This document shows, one piece after another, positions 13,832 through 27,300 of a DNA stretch of 64,000 nt. Position numbers and translations under genes: made by a program. Under the pieces are notes generated by a model, which saw only the letters and a list, made by a program, of their open reading frames with translations, was not told the origin of the DNA and made no database searches. Every line of letters begins with the position of its first letter. Positions within the stretch are counted from its first letter, which is position 1. Origin of the DNA: Balanoglossus misakiensis (lineage: Eukaryota; Hemichordata); the NCBI GenBank assembly GCA_040954595.2, contig CM082578.2:11408001-11472000 (forward strand), in the 5' to 3' direction.

Positions 13832-16800
13832 GCCCAGTCTCCTTGTATTGCTATTATGCAATTATACAATTCGCTCATACTGCAATTCTAAATCCGTTGA
13901 AACAATTTCCAGCCTTTACGGAATAATCGCATTTCTAAATGTTAGTATGTGAAGATTAATTTCTGTGGCAGTTTTCAACGTTGAAATAGGCCATGCTGAG
14001 ATGACGAAAGGAAAGTATTGGACGTGGTTGAGCTAGCATTCTACTTACATCTTTCCGATTGCCAGGCAAATCCCCGAGTATTGTTCCCTTGTTTTTACTG
14101 ATGAAATGCAGTTTGCAGCGGGAGCTACCGCTATCAGTTGGCAAGCAATCCCCAAGCACGATGCAAATAAATTGCCTCATATTGTTTTACCATTTTATAA
14201 CGAATAAATCGTTCCCCCCTAAAAGATAGCTTGAAAATTGCCGCTTAAACCATAGCCAAGATGCGCTCTGACTGTTTGGGGAGCATTTCAGGTGATCAAT
14301 TACCGCTCAACGGCGGACCGGACAAGTTTGTCGAGGGATTTAGAGGGGATTTGAAAAATAAATAAATTCCTCATGCCTTTTTGCCTCCCTGAGAATATTG
14401 GCGTCTCCGCAGAGTCCGACACGCTAAGTCTTCATCATATGCGTGATCATTTTTAAAAAGTCTCCCTGCACACTTCGATGATTTAACTGTCGACGCGGGG
14501 ATACATTTCTTTTATAATTGTAGCTTTTAAGACACATCTCGGACCAACTATAACGTAAATAGTGATGGATGAAGGGTTACAGGAAAAAAAAAGCACATTC
14601 GTGACGCACTTCCAAATTGCCGTCGTCAATTTCAAAAAAGTAAAAGTTGCGATGCCCGTATCAATAAAACAGAAAATTTCCTCTAACTTTGTCTGTGTGT
14701 GACTCGCGCTGATTCGCAGCGTGGTTCGAGCCTGTCGCGAGATGCGGCGATGTCGCATTTTATATTTCTGTGGTGCGAAAATAAAAGTGGGAGATTTTTT
14801 TATGCATTTCCATAATGACTAGCAACGTGAGTTCAGCAGTAATTATGCCTATTGGTGTTTTGTTGACCGATCACGAGGAGAGCTCTACACGTTCCCAAGA
14901 GTAGATTTGCGACAGAAGCCATTTGACTAGGCTCCAGCTTCAGTCGGCCAATTCCCTGGTGGATCCCCGGCTACTACCCCTGTGCTCATTTCTCCCTGCT
15001 CGTAGCCAGCGCTTCTGTTTCATACGAACTCGACGGCTTTTAACCGAATTTCCATGAGTCTAGACGGAGTACTTTTTTTTATAAATTGGAACTGGAAATC
15101 CGTCGTTATCAGCGAGAATCTCAGCGAGGGCCACCATCAGTATGAACCAAAGCTGATGTCTACTTTGGGTGCTTGCAACTGGCCATGCATTCATAATGTA
15201 TTCTTAACAAGTGCAGTGTCTAATTCCTTACTAAGTGCAATGGAGCCGTTTGATATTTTTTCTTCCAGATCACTCCAACCCTGCACTACTTATATACAAG
15301 TGTCTCATCGTCTTATATTTCAATCTAGCGGCAATATTTCTCACCTTCCGCGGAACCCCTTCTCGGATTATCGGCTGCCCCCTCGCCCCCGAAGCCGCGT
15401 GATAATCGGGAAGGGGCGCGCAGATGCAGCCCCCCGCGACAACCGGACAAATTGTTGGGCTATATCTATAAATCACAACTCCGCGCTGCTGCACTCCACC
15501 GCGCTTTATTCGCCCTCCCTGTGTTGCAATCAACGGTAATTAGAGCTTGTTTGGCCAAGCTTAATATGATCGGCCTTGTTATACCTGTTTGGAGTGCTCT
15601 CCCGCGTCAACGACACGCACACACGGCTCGTTCAGCTGATACACCAGTCACAGCCCACTTTTCAGGTACCGAAGATCCCCCTTGCCGATATACAAAAAAA
15701 CTGCTCTGGGCAAGAAACTCTTTAGAAAGAAAGTAAAACCGATGGGTCCCATGTTAGAAAGTGATCAGTCTTTCTGCATGACAAGGTCAGGGAACCGAGC
15801 GACTGCCTTAATCGTGTTCAGGCAGAATTCGTCAAATGCTGACAGGGGCCTCCTCTAGACAGACACAGCTGAACCGGACCGTTACATGTCATCAACACAC
15901 CTTTGTAAATGCTGGCCGTCGCACCATATACGTTTGTGTATGTTACGCCACGCCACGATCCACGCCGCTTCCACTCTCGTATACTGAGTCATTTTAAAGG
16001 GGGAGATATGTTAAACTTTCTACGTTGTTTTAAGCCAAGTGGTGATTTCTGGGTGGGGGAAACGGGTTCACAGCGATGATGACGCTGTCGCACGAACCTC
16101 GTAGCGGGCGAAGTAACGCGAATGCGAGTTTACTCAACATATTCAGTTATCGTGGAATCGCTTGTATATGGTTACGGAACAAAATTCTTGATAAAGCCAA
16201 ATTCATATATAATTCACTAAGCAATTTTACTCGTCTTCCCCATGCGTGGCTTACCACGCTCTCTCTCTTCACGCTATTTTGCGCGTCACGTCAAAAAAGG
16301 GACGCTGGTGCGAGGAAATAAAAAAGGGGGAACAGTGTTTTTTATACGAAAATTCTTTAAACGAAATTTGGAGGGGTTCAAGTCAAATTTGACCAATTAG
16401 GGTTTACTTATGCCGCGTGGTAACTTCGGTGGAGACTACAGTACATTCAATTTTGGTATTTGTTTTTTGTATGTAAATATTTGGAGTAAAGGGCTGTATT
16501 TTCGACCCCGTGTCTCCAACCCCGACTCGAATACGGCTTATAAATTACGCATCATTTTCCCATTACACCCATATGCCGTAGTTGGTGTACCCCATATGCC
16601 GTCCTTACTTAAGGTCCCTGAATAATTCACAGTAGTGGATAGGGAACCGAAGTATTATTTTCGGATCGCATTTCTTTGCTAAATTTAGCGATCGTAATGT
16701 TTTGTGGATACCGCGTCGTGACGAAGGTTACGTTCGCCGGAGACATTTTCTCGAGTGAACGTGTGAAAAACGTGTTACTGGCACGACATCCAAACGAGGC

Positions 16801-17876
16801 AGCCAAGTCGAACTTCGCATGAGTCATCCGCTGCAAAAGAGGCTGAAATCGAAAATGCGGCGCAAAAACGGGCGTCAAGAAAGCGAGAAAGTAGCGAAGA
16901 AGAACAAATGTGCGCCATTTCAGACTGAGAGACGAAACGTATACAACAGCTCAAATAATTAGTGTGTCCAAAAACTATTAACTCATTTTACTCATCCGAC
17001 TTCAACCTGTATTGGTAGTGCAGTCATTTGGCAAATTACACGGCCTACATGCCGACTGCCCCTTTGTAAATGTAACAAGCCTTACAATAGCGATTTTTCT
17101 CGTAATTTGCCGGTCAGATGTATGCCCACAAAGGCCTGGCAAAGCTGTCTCCAAATTTGCAACGATTTGCAGCAAGCGCTTGTCAACTCCTGAATGGAAC
17201 GTAAAAGGGAAACCATAAAGGGAAGGCGAAATGGGCCAATTTTCTCTACCTGACTGCAGCTGTGCCTTCAATTTTTCGGGGAGGGCTAGCTGTTTGCTTT
17301 AAAATAAAACCAGTCGGAGCGTCCGATCCGATGTTGTATTTTTTGGACATTTTCTGTGTTTGCAGCCGGAACCGGATACCGCGGCGGGCGGGGTGAGGTG
17401 AGGAGGAGTCGCGCCACACAAAAAAGTCACATTGTAAAGGGGTCACTTCAGTAAAAAACCTATTGTAGTTTCCAGAGAAAAGAAGTGTTTTATTGCTTCC
17501 TCGCGGGCAGGCAATATTTGGAAAACAACCTTCAGTTAGTTGACATATCTTATACTCCGGGCAAATAGCTCTTCCACATAATCAATCGGCGGAGTTGTGT
17601 CAATCTGACAGTTCGCCCATTGGTTTTTCCTTGCGCCTGACGTGACGTGAATATTAACCGACTGGCGTTCAACACCTCTGCCGGAGCTTTGTCTCGTGTT
17701 TTTCGCGAAGGTGCGAAATTTATTCCTGCTGATGGTGCGGGATGATAAGCGGACCAAAAAGGCAAATTTAGAAATTAGCTCATCACTGTGTGGAGTAAAC
17801 GGGTTGATGAAATCACCCGACTTGGTTAATGATAAATTCACTTTGCTGCGACTTTAATACCTTTGCGTGTGTTGCG
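13832..17876. other. Non-coding sequence, no gene recognised
   Basis: Short frames only. The longest (plus, 15054-15539) covers a locally GC-rich stretch near 15360-15440 and has no motif I can name. No RNA genes were seen. Confidence 0.55.
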
Positions 17877-17933
17877 TGTATGCATGCGTGTGCGTGTGCG
17901 TGCTTGCGAGTGCGCGCGCGCGCTCTCTCTCTC
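17868..17933 (+). repeat. GT/GC/TC-rich compound simple repeat
   Basis: Alternating GTGTGC-like units pass into (GC)n and then (TC)n. Alternating purine-pyrimidine runs of this kind can adopt Z-DNA. Confidence 0.85.
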
Positions 17934-20900
17934 TTCATCTCTGCGACTTCTGTTGTGCATACCCCAAGTTGCGTTGACGCCATCAATCGTTGGGAATCGT
18001 CTAGCCTGGTTTTAATTGTAGATGACTGGGCGCTCGCTTTCTTGTTTTATCCTCCGTAAGCAAGAGCCGCTTCCAAAGGAGAACTTGCGACAACTTTTTT
18101 CAAACGGTTACCATCGTTCCCCGTCCATCGCTGTGCCTCGTCCGCTCCTCGAAACCTCTGCCGTCGACGCGCAATACTTTAAACAACTCATTAACATAAT
18201 ATGATAATAAGGGGCGTCTGGGGTCGTGACGCCCCAACCAACAGCGGTTTGAGAGCCCTTTTTTTCGTAGGCCACGATGTCATTTACGCATTATCGATTG
18301 ATGGAATCGCCGTCGGTGGCCAGAACACTGCTCAACAACAACGGTGAACTACTGCTTTGCAGATCCTAAGTGACGCACCTTAGGTGAGCACCCCATAGCT
18401 TGTTTTATTTTTATAGGGCGGGATTTTTTCCTATAAATTTTACGGATAAATCCTCAAGGAGCGAAATCACTGTGTTTCATTTAACCCCAGCAGTGTCGCA
18501 AATGTGGTGTGTTCTGTAGATTTCATTGATTGTTAATTTATTTTTGTCAATTGATGATCGCCGCGATTGATTAATTTAAGAGTTCAATTTCGCAACATTT
18601 AGATTTGACAACAATCTCATTGATTTCACCCGTTGACTTCACCCATCTAATCAGAGCTGACTGAAACTAAAAATCAAAGTCCACACTTGTGAATATTTCG
18701 CACAGCATATAATGGATCCAGCTGTAATAGTTTAGAGCTTGTAGACATTCTTATTTTTTTCGTAAGATTTTTCACAACTTTTACATGATATTGCTGTTAG
18801 ATAGTTTTTCACGTAATTTCACGAATCGGAAAATACATCCACAACAATTCTCAAATGCAATTTCCTTTGCAATTTCCTTCTCAAATCCTCGTACAGCGGA
18901 CTTATAAAAAGTCTTTACGGCATTTAATAGTTTGTTGTTGGTGGTGTGCTTGTGCTGTTTTTGAAAAGCGATGCACCTTGGAAGAAAGGGAAAATGATGT
19001 CGTTGTCATCACGAAGGTGTTGAGTTGGAAATTGTGGTAACTCAGTAAATGTGCGCATTTGTGCGATACACACACAAGCACGCGCGCGCGCACGCATACA
19101 CCACCGTTTCAGTGAGCGCTCATCGATTGAGTGATCACTTTTGATAAATTCCAAAATATTCGTAAATTCTACGCCAAGAGCTAGCGCTAGTGTTCTGTCT
19201 GATATCGAAGCTCCACTGTAAGGCAAAAGCATTTCGACAGAGTTCCTCCGTACCCAAACACTCTGTTATGATCAAGCGGACAGCCTTTATCTCTTTTCCA
19301 CAGTGCGCGTGTGTCACCGTGTTTTGGCGCAGTGGAGAGGAAAATTGGGAACATAATCAAATTTAGAGGAGCAACAAAAGATAAGATTTCCGGTTAAGAT
19401 GTACTCTAAGTACAAACGATCGACCCGCTAGATTTCACTTGATCCACCTTGCAAGCTAGTATGAGCGAAACACATTGAGCCGTGTGTGATTTGGTGATTT
19501 TTTTTCTTCTGAAATCGACGGAAATCCCCCGGATTGTTGGGAAGTAGTGTCGGAGCTTTTCATATCCGCTGCCATCGATTCAGTTCCCGTGAATCTTAGA
19601 TGACAGAATCGGGTCGACAGCACGACGTAGTACCGTTTTGAAGAGAACGTGAAGTCTGAAATATCTATTTTGTGATTTTATATTTTGTAATTTTTTACTA
19701 GTGTCGTTGCCACCGTACGGGGAAATTGAGCTATTTTAGGGAACCGTGCTTCCCCAGTGCTTCTTAATTACGCGACAATGTCCACGCTCGTTTGCATATC
19801 TTCTCCTTTGTTTTATCGCGCGAATTTCATTTCTTCGTACAACGTTGTCAACGCCAAGCCCAGTGCGATGTTGTCTAGGTCGAGAAAGAAAGAAGAAGAT
19901 AAAAAAACGCGACATGTTGTGATGATGGCGATCCTGACATAACGACCTTCAGTTGCCTGATCGTGGTTCTTTGTTTACAGTAAAAAGCTTTCAATTTTAT
20001 ACGATCCGCACTCGTGCACAGGTGATATACGATTTATATGTGGCTTAATGGGCAAAGACCACTGTACTCATCACCACGTTCAATTCCGCAGAAAGGGAAG
20101 CTATCATCATCATGACGTCCTCAATGTTCCAGTTGTAACTCCAGTTGTTAAATTGTACTAGTTGCCAGAGGGAAATAATGAAATCGCGAAAATTTCGCCT
20201 TGGAAGCAAAACCACGATGCGATCGTGAGACTGTAGTACATAATACCGGATATTTTTTTAACATGGAATTTGTAATTCAGAATCGATGCCGACGGTAAAT
20301 TTCCTCATTAAGTGCGTGATGAGTTTTTCATTGTTAAAATGATAGCAGGAACGACTAGCGACAAAAGCACGTCACCGGGCAAAGCCAGACAGCTATAGTA
20401 GTTTTATGGAAATAAATGGTATCTATATTATGAAATACGGTAATTAAGACTCGCCACGACAATCTAGCGAAGAGGAGAATGTTAAAGTATGTTAAAATGG
20501 ACAGTCTCTTGAGACCTCGCTCCAAATGCTACGCACGTTGATCCGTATCTGGTTGCTGCACCTTTCAAAAGTGGTTAAATAGAGGGAAGGAGGCAGTGCG
20601 TCTGCGCAATGGGTCCCGCTGCTAAAAGGAGCTGTCTCGCTTAATATCAGCGCAGTAAAGATAGGTGACGGCATCGAAAATTAAATTTACACCTCGAGTT
20701 GTCATCTGCCACCTACACACACTTGGCCTCCTTATGAAATGAAATGATACAAATGTGTTCAAAATTGATAAATTTAAACTCCGGCAAAATTGGCGAGAGT
20801 CGCCCCGGCGTTTATAGTACCTGGCCGCGCGCAGAGCAGAATAAAGCAATAAAACATAATTGAATCGAGTCACCTAATTTATTCGAAGGGGGATTTGCCT

Positions 20901-23900
20901 CCGCTGGAGGCAGAACACCTCTATTTCATTAAATAAAGAAGGCAGCGATCGCTCTTTAAACTGATATCCTACAACGAATGCGGAAACAATGCGAAGATAA
21001 AGAAATGGGAAGTCAAATAATAGATACCACTTACCTCCCCTGTGATAGTGACAATGTGTATTTGTTTTGATACTGACAATAGTCACGCGCTAGTGTGGGT
21101 ACCCCACGATGCCAAAAGACTTTGTGTGGGGAGATTCTCAATTGTGCGGTCCCAACTCCTCTGCAATTATAATAAGTCCCCTTCTTTACAAATCTTAATT
21201 TTTCAAAGAAAACAGATGATGTAGCGGACGGTGCGTTGGTCCCAAATGGAGGGGGATTCAGGTCCATAAAAAAACTGCACATAAGCGGATATGTACATTC
21301 AACAAAGAATTTTATTCTCTTTGAGTTTTCGTTTCTTTCAGGATCATAATTGAAAACCTTTTTTTTGTTCAGCGCCGAGAGAGGGCATTTGCTTCCTATT
21401 TGTTGCGTTTGCTTGACTCACTTCGTAAACAATCAGGAGTTACATAGTCGTCGTTGTGAAATACAGAAGTAGTCCCCGGGGACGGTGCACATTGGCGCTA
21501 TCAAGAAATAACTTGATGTAGGAACACTTGTCCTTTTCCTGCGCCTGAATCACGTGCGCTTACGGGGTCTGCCAGAAACCCCCACCGCCATACTCTTTAT
21601 TCCAAACGCTGTAGTAATTCAGTCGATTATAGTATCCGAAGTAATTGAGTGTTAGTCTCGGGATGTCCGCACATAAATTGACAAATACGTCGTGTAATGA
21701 CTCCGATTTGAATTGAAGTGAAAGATTTCATGGGATGAAATTGAAATGAACAACCACCTACTGTCAACCTTTATTTAGACTCACTCGAAATTAAGACGTT
21801 AACATGGAAAGGGGCATGATTTACGGCTATTAAGGCAGATTTTGGGGGCACCAGGGAACAGCTAAAGAATGATTTATCGCCAGCACCACCGTAAAGTTTT
21901 CCATCGCCGTAATTATCGCAAAACAAGGGGTCAACAGTGGAATTGTGATAATTGGCAAAGTTTATTAGATATGGATTTATTTCTCATAACAAATCATTGT
22001 GAAAATTAACAAAGATGACTCGGCTGCTTGATAAGCAAGCGCTGCAGGACCGACTGTTTTTTTTTCTCCATCCCCACTACTCTTCGAGTCTCGTGTAACG
22101 ATAATACGAGGTTACCTACAGTTCATATTATATCTCTCTTTCAAGCATCGCAGATCAGCCGTGTCGTATTTCCACACTCCGATTGTAATTAAAGTTATTT
22201 CCCAAATGGTCTTTTCACCACAGTGTACGTTGGCCTGTCATCAATGCGCCCGCACGCCCAAACCACAAGTGGACCCAGTTAATTTTTGATCGGTGACTGC
22301 TGGCACCAAAAGTGACTGTTATACCAGACTCGTTCGATCACACATCCGTTTTTGTTTCGCGTGAAATTCGTGTCATTTCCATCCCTACCTCACCCACCAT
22401 AAATGAGCAGTCATTATTTTTTAAGCTTCTAATTACAAATGTGCACCTTTTCTTTGTGTAGGCTCGTAAGAGCGATAAGAGACATCGCTTTTGGCATGAT
22501 AATAATAAAAAGTTAATTATTTGAATCAAGGGTGTATACAAACAACATCTGACAAGGACAGCGAGTGTTGTGATGTCTCCGGACGGACCAATGAATGTCT
22601 CATCATATAAGCTCGGTTATTTGTTAGGGTTGACACGATCAATTCACCAGACAATCATGACGCAGGCTGTGTGTGCCATTAATCCGTCGAATCCCGAATA
22701 CAGTGTACTTTCTTTTACTATACGGCTTTCATTTTTTTCCAGCGGAAACCCGTCTTTTTAATTTACTTGACAAAGTTTAGCCTTTGCCACTGGTTTTAAT
22801 ACCAACACTTCGCTTTATCGCGACTGCAAAACAAACAGGCTTCAAGCTTGAGCGGTTCGCCAGTGCGAAAATGGCGAAAAACTGCGGCTGAAACTCCCCA
22901 ATGCATGAGTGAATGGTTAAAAAGCCCCGCACGTAGCCCAGAGATTTATCACTGCGAGACGTCCATATAGTTTCCTATTAATTAATCGACCTAAATGTAA
23001 CTTATTGATTTATAGACACCGCAGAAGAGCAGTGTCATCCATCAAACTCTTCGGGTTTGGCAGAATCTTGCTTACGCCAGAGAGCGCCGGGCATCCCCCC
23101 AGACTCGGGGCCCGAATCACTACTCGCTAGGGAACACTCTTAGTTCGACGATACACATGCCGGCGAGTTGAGGCGGCGGTCTTACATGATTAGTTGAGTG
23201 TTTTCCTTGTTTAATCCTACGTGGATTTAACAGTAAAAAAAAAGCAAGCAGGGCGATTTTAGATAAATGTCCGATAATTGCACCCGCTAATCCCCTTTAC
23301 GAGTTGATCTCTTCGATATTGGTGCAGACTTGGCTCTGTGTTGCCTTTTTTCAAATCCTCTTCTTTCACTTTTGAAATGACCCCATGGACATAACCAGAC
23401 CAATTTCTTCGGGTTCCACTCTGAAACAAAGATGACCACAGAATTATTAACATTGATATTTACCTGTCCCTGTGACTCATTTCCATAGACCCTTAATAAT
23501 TCAGTTTATTCTGAAAATGTGTATTTAACACTTGTGAAGGTGAAATCTATACCGTGTGTGAATATGTAAAACGATACAGCCACCAGCCTACCACTGGCAA
23601 GTCTTTTGCATACCGGTATCAGATAACTGGACAACCGACGAACAGAAAATCATACGTGCCTATTGCCCGATTTGCAATAACATAGTTACTTTATTTATAA
23701 ATCATGTAACGATAAAAATCTTATTTTCAAAACACCTAACAACCTAGGCCGAGAATTGCGCATTTCGAGTCACTGTGGTTTAAATTGTAATTAGTATCAA
23801 ATGTGCGTCCTTATTTACATATCGCTACCGTCGACAGTATTGTTTGCCGCATTTAACAAGTGGTGGTGTCCTTCAGCTGGGCACTGCTCACTACACAGCC

Positions 23901-24226
23901 ATGTGACAATGAAACCGGAAGGCTTTGTCTTGGTGATTGACAGGCCCTTATCAATTTTGGTCACCGCTCACCACCGTCCAACAATTCGCCTGGTGAAAAA
24001 CACACTCTTTTGTAAACTTTTTTTGTTGTTAGATTTATGTGGGATGGCGTTACGTAAGTGCGTGGCAAGCGGTGGATCAGGCGCGAATAAAAATCAATCG
24101 TATTACAATTAATTAATTAATTGAACCATTATCATGTAAGTATCAAAACTATTACCACGTGTAGTATCGGTTTATTGATCAGAGAGGCTGTATTTTTTGC
24201 ATGACTCGTGAAAGTCACCATGCCAT
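17934..24226. other. Non-coding sequence with AT-rich homeodomain-motif block
   Basis: No coding gene is recognised. The AT-rich stretch 18521-18620 is dense in TGATTG/TGATTAAT and TTAATTT motifs. A CA/CG simple repeat is at about 19068-19100. The remaining open frames are short and unremarkable. Confidence 0.55.
19068..19100 (+). repeat. CA/CG alternating simple repeat
   Basis: ACACACAC-type units pass into (GC)n and back to ACGCATACAC, a purine-pyrimidine alternating run of about 33 bp. Confidence 0.8.
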
Positions 24227-24396
24227 CAGCCAGTCAGTCAGTCAGTCAGTCAGCCAGCCTGCCAGTCAGTCAGGCGGTCGGTAGGCCAGACCTGCCTTCC
24301 TGCCAGCCACTCAAGTATTATACGCTGGCTGTACATGTAGGTCAGTCGACCAGCCAGTCGGTCTGAGCACGGTCGGGGTCTGAGTCAGTCAGTCGG
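24227..24396 (+). repeat. Degenerate (CAGT)n tract
   Basis: CAGT/CAGC units are nearly perfect at 24227-24266 and decay with GGTC, CAGC and CAGT remnants to about 24396. This is an old, eroded tetranucleotide repeat. Confidence 0.85.
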
Positions 24397-27300
24397 CGAT
24401 CAAATTGCCAAACAGTGGGACGGGCAATGATCAGGTCTATCAATAAGCCTTAATTAAACAATCAAAGTTTTATTATGTTGCTGATCGAATATGATTCATC
24501 CGAAAGCCCCGGTGATAAAACGAATTATCGTGTCCTTACGGAGGTCCCGCAATAATGAAGGGCCAATTAGTGCAATTTACGGTGGGTGTGTCGACAAAGT
24601 TGGATAAACCTTGTAAATAATACATATCATGGTTTCGTCCGCTCCTTCGACGCAAATTTTAATTGGAAAATATAAGAACGGACGACCCCATTAATCCAAG
24701 GCGCCGATGGCTTCCAGTGCTCTTTATCCGTTGGTTTAAAAACTGACAAGACAATTCTCACTTGAATGTTAGATAACGCCACCTTTTTTTGCATTGGCTA
24801 ACAATAGCGACGAGTGTTTGATGTTTCTGGTACGGACTCTTTATTCCATTTCATTCACCGGCGACATTTCTACTGCTCCGACAGTGTGAGGTTGCCGTTT
24901 CATTTCATTCCGTCGGCATTACATCTCAGTTATTAGGCATTTTCGTGGATGAATAATATCAGATACAGCAGCAACGGATCGCCATTACTCCTCATTAACG
25001 CCAAGTCTTCTATCATCGCTGCTAATTATGATTCATGTTCGACTCGTATTAAAATGTAACGATGCGATGTGTCAGTGATACGCCGACTTTAATGCCGTGA
25101 TCTTCTGTCTCCATTACATTCTGGTTATTTACCTCGACAGTGAATCAAATCATTTTTTTTCTTCGCTTGGCGGGTGAAAATCCGACAAAAAGAATTCAAG
25201 CAGGGTTAACTTTCTGCCATACTATACGTGGCGCAACAGGATTGGATTTAGAAAGAGGCACAGGAGATTCGTCGCTAACTCGGATCGCCAAAGATACCCT
25301 TATGCGCTAACTGTCGGGTTGTGCAGCACAGGTAGTGGATTGTTGGAAACCATGGCAATTTTGGCCTTTTCATTACGAGGTGTAATCACAGGGGATAAAG
25401 AAGGATCGTTGAAAAACACTTGACCTTGGGTTATTCGAGCAATGTGAAAAAGCTCAAGGAAAAAATATTAGACCAATTTCTTTATATTTCTGCTTCAAGG
25501 CATGCGGATTCATTATAGGTAAAACAATTATACACATTTGGGGGTTCTTGTCTTTACACAAAACCTTCGATGTGGAAATTATTTTTAGTGTAAATAGACT
25601 CAGATATGAAGTTTCAGCGATATGTTTGCCAGGCTTAGCCTCGGGGGTCTGTAACAGTCAACGCGATCAAATGCAGTTACCATAACAGTGTAACAAACAC
25701 TGATAACCCGGGGTCTCCGACCATACCCACCGGCGGCGCTGAGCCAAAACAACACACGCAGTTTTTAAGCATGTATTCCATCAAGGCAGGTTTGGCTGCC
25801 CCTGCCTTTCCATCCGTTGACAAAGAACAGTGGCTTCCTGACAGTGTCGGTTCGCAGGTTGGGATGCTGACTTTCATTTCCCTTTGACACAATCCCGGCT
25901 GACACCCCGTATCTTTCTCATCGCCCGCCGGATCACTCTCCAGTTCGTCAACGATTTGATCCTTCGCGCCCTGCTATCACACGCAACAAGGACAGGGTAA
26001 TAATAACACGATCAATACTTCATTCCACTTATTAAGACAATATTTGTGTAATTAACGTGTTCCTTATCTGACGTTGCTACCATACACTCCTGTGTAGCGT
26101 TACACGAATCCAATATCTCGTTATCGTATATCGCTAAACTCGTGTGGTGCATTGAGATACTTTAAAAAAAAAGTGGGCGCGTTATGTTGTCCTCATTTTC
26201 CGCCCTTTCTGTCGTCGATGTCTGATAAGGGAAACCCCGTGTGCCACTTGTAGCAATTCTTTAATCCACAACCAATCAGCTTGAAATATGCGTTCTAGGA
26301 TTCCTTGCGAAAAAGGGGAAAATTTGGGAATCAATTAAGATGGGTTGAACTTGCAGCATTGAATAAGAACACGCTGTGGTACATGTCGTCCCGTGGGTCA
26401 AAGTTCAACGGTGTGAAAGTAGTACTCAAAGTTGTTCGAAAGACAATATGTCTGAAATGTCTGATTTTGAAGTGAAATCGGTAGTTTATGTCTTGTCCTC
26501 CACGCGAACTCATAAAACATGTAAATGATCCGGTTTGTTAATTGCAGTTTATACAACTTTTGTCAAATTTGTGATACATTCTGATCGCCCTATCTTATAT
26601 ATTATTTTTGTCGTTTTCTTTTCCGAAACGGATACATGCGTTATGAGTTGTAAAACATCACATTTTGTGATTGGCAATTTCACCAACTTCAAAACTGCAT
26701 GCGTATCTTTTGATTATGGAGGAATCTCAAATGTAATCGTGACGCTTTGCCAAAAAGCGACGAGAAACACAACCCGTAACCGAAATGGAAAGGTAAGGCA
26801 GACGGAAGATAACAATCTTGTAGCAGTTTCTAATTGTGGTATGTCAACTCAAAAAAATGTCGCGTCGGCGCGCTTGATCTAGTATGCCGGTGATTTTCAT
26901 AAAAAGGCTTTCCCGCCTTCAACGGATACGATATGTCGTCAGAAGTGAAATAACATTCCAATGACAATTTCCGTTGATCTATTTGTGGAATCCATTCCGC
27001 GATTCGGCGACGACTATTACCCCGGATCATTATTTCTTGGTTTTCCGCTGCTGCAGATATGATATTTGTTTTTCATAATCCTGAGTGGGTTTTCTCGGCA
27101 TTTATCGATCGCGGGTAGGCGCTGACCAGACGAGATAACGGCTGGTCAGACCCATCAAAGTTTACCTGTATGTGGTCAGTATTTTCCAATGTCGAGGATG
27201 TGTAGCAACCATTGGCACAACCCAAACCAACGGACGAACCCGTTGACCTTTTAGAGGCGATTTAAATTATCGATCGCGTCATTCACGTTTTCCTTAAAAG

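Noticed and set aside
24227-24396. CRISPR-like repeat array
   Set aside because: The units are 4 bp tetranucleotides without spacers, so this is a decayed microsatellite in animal DNA.
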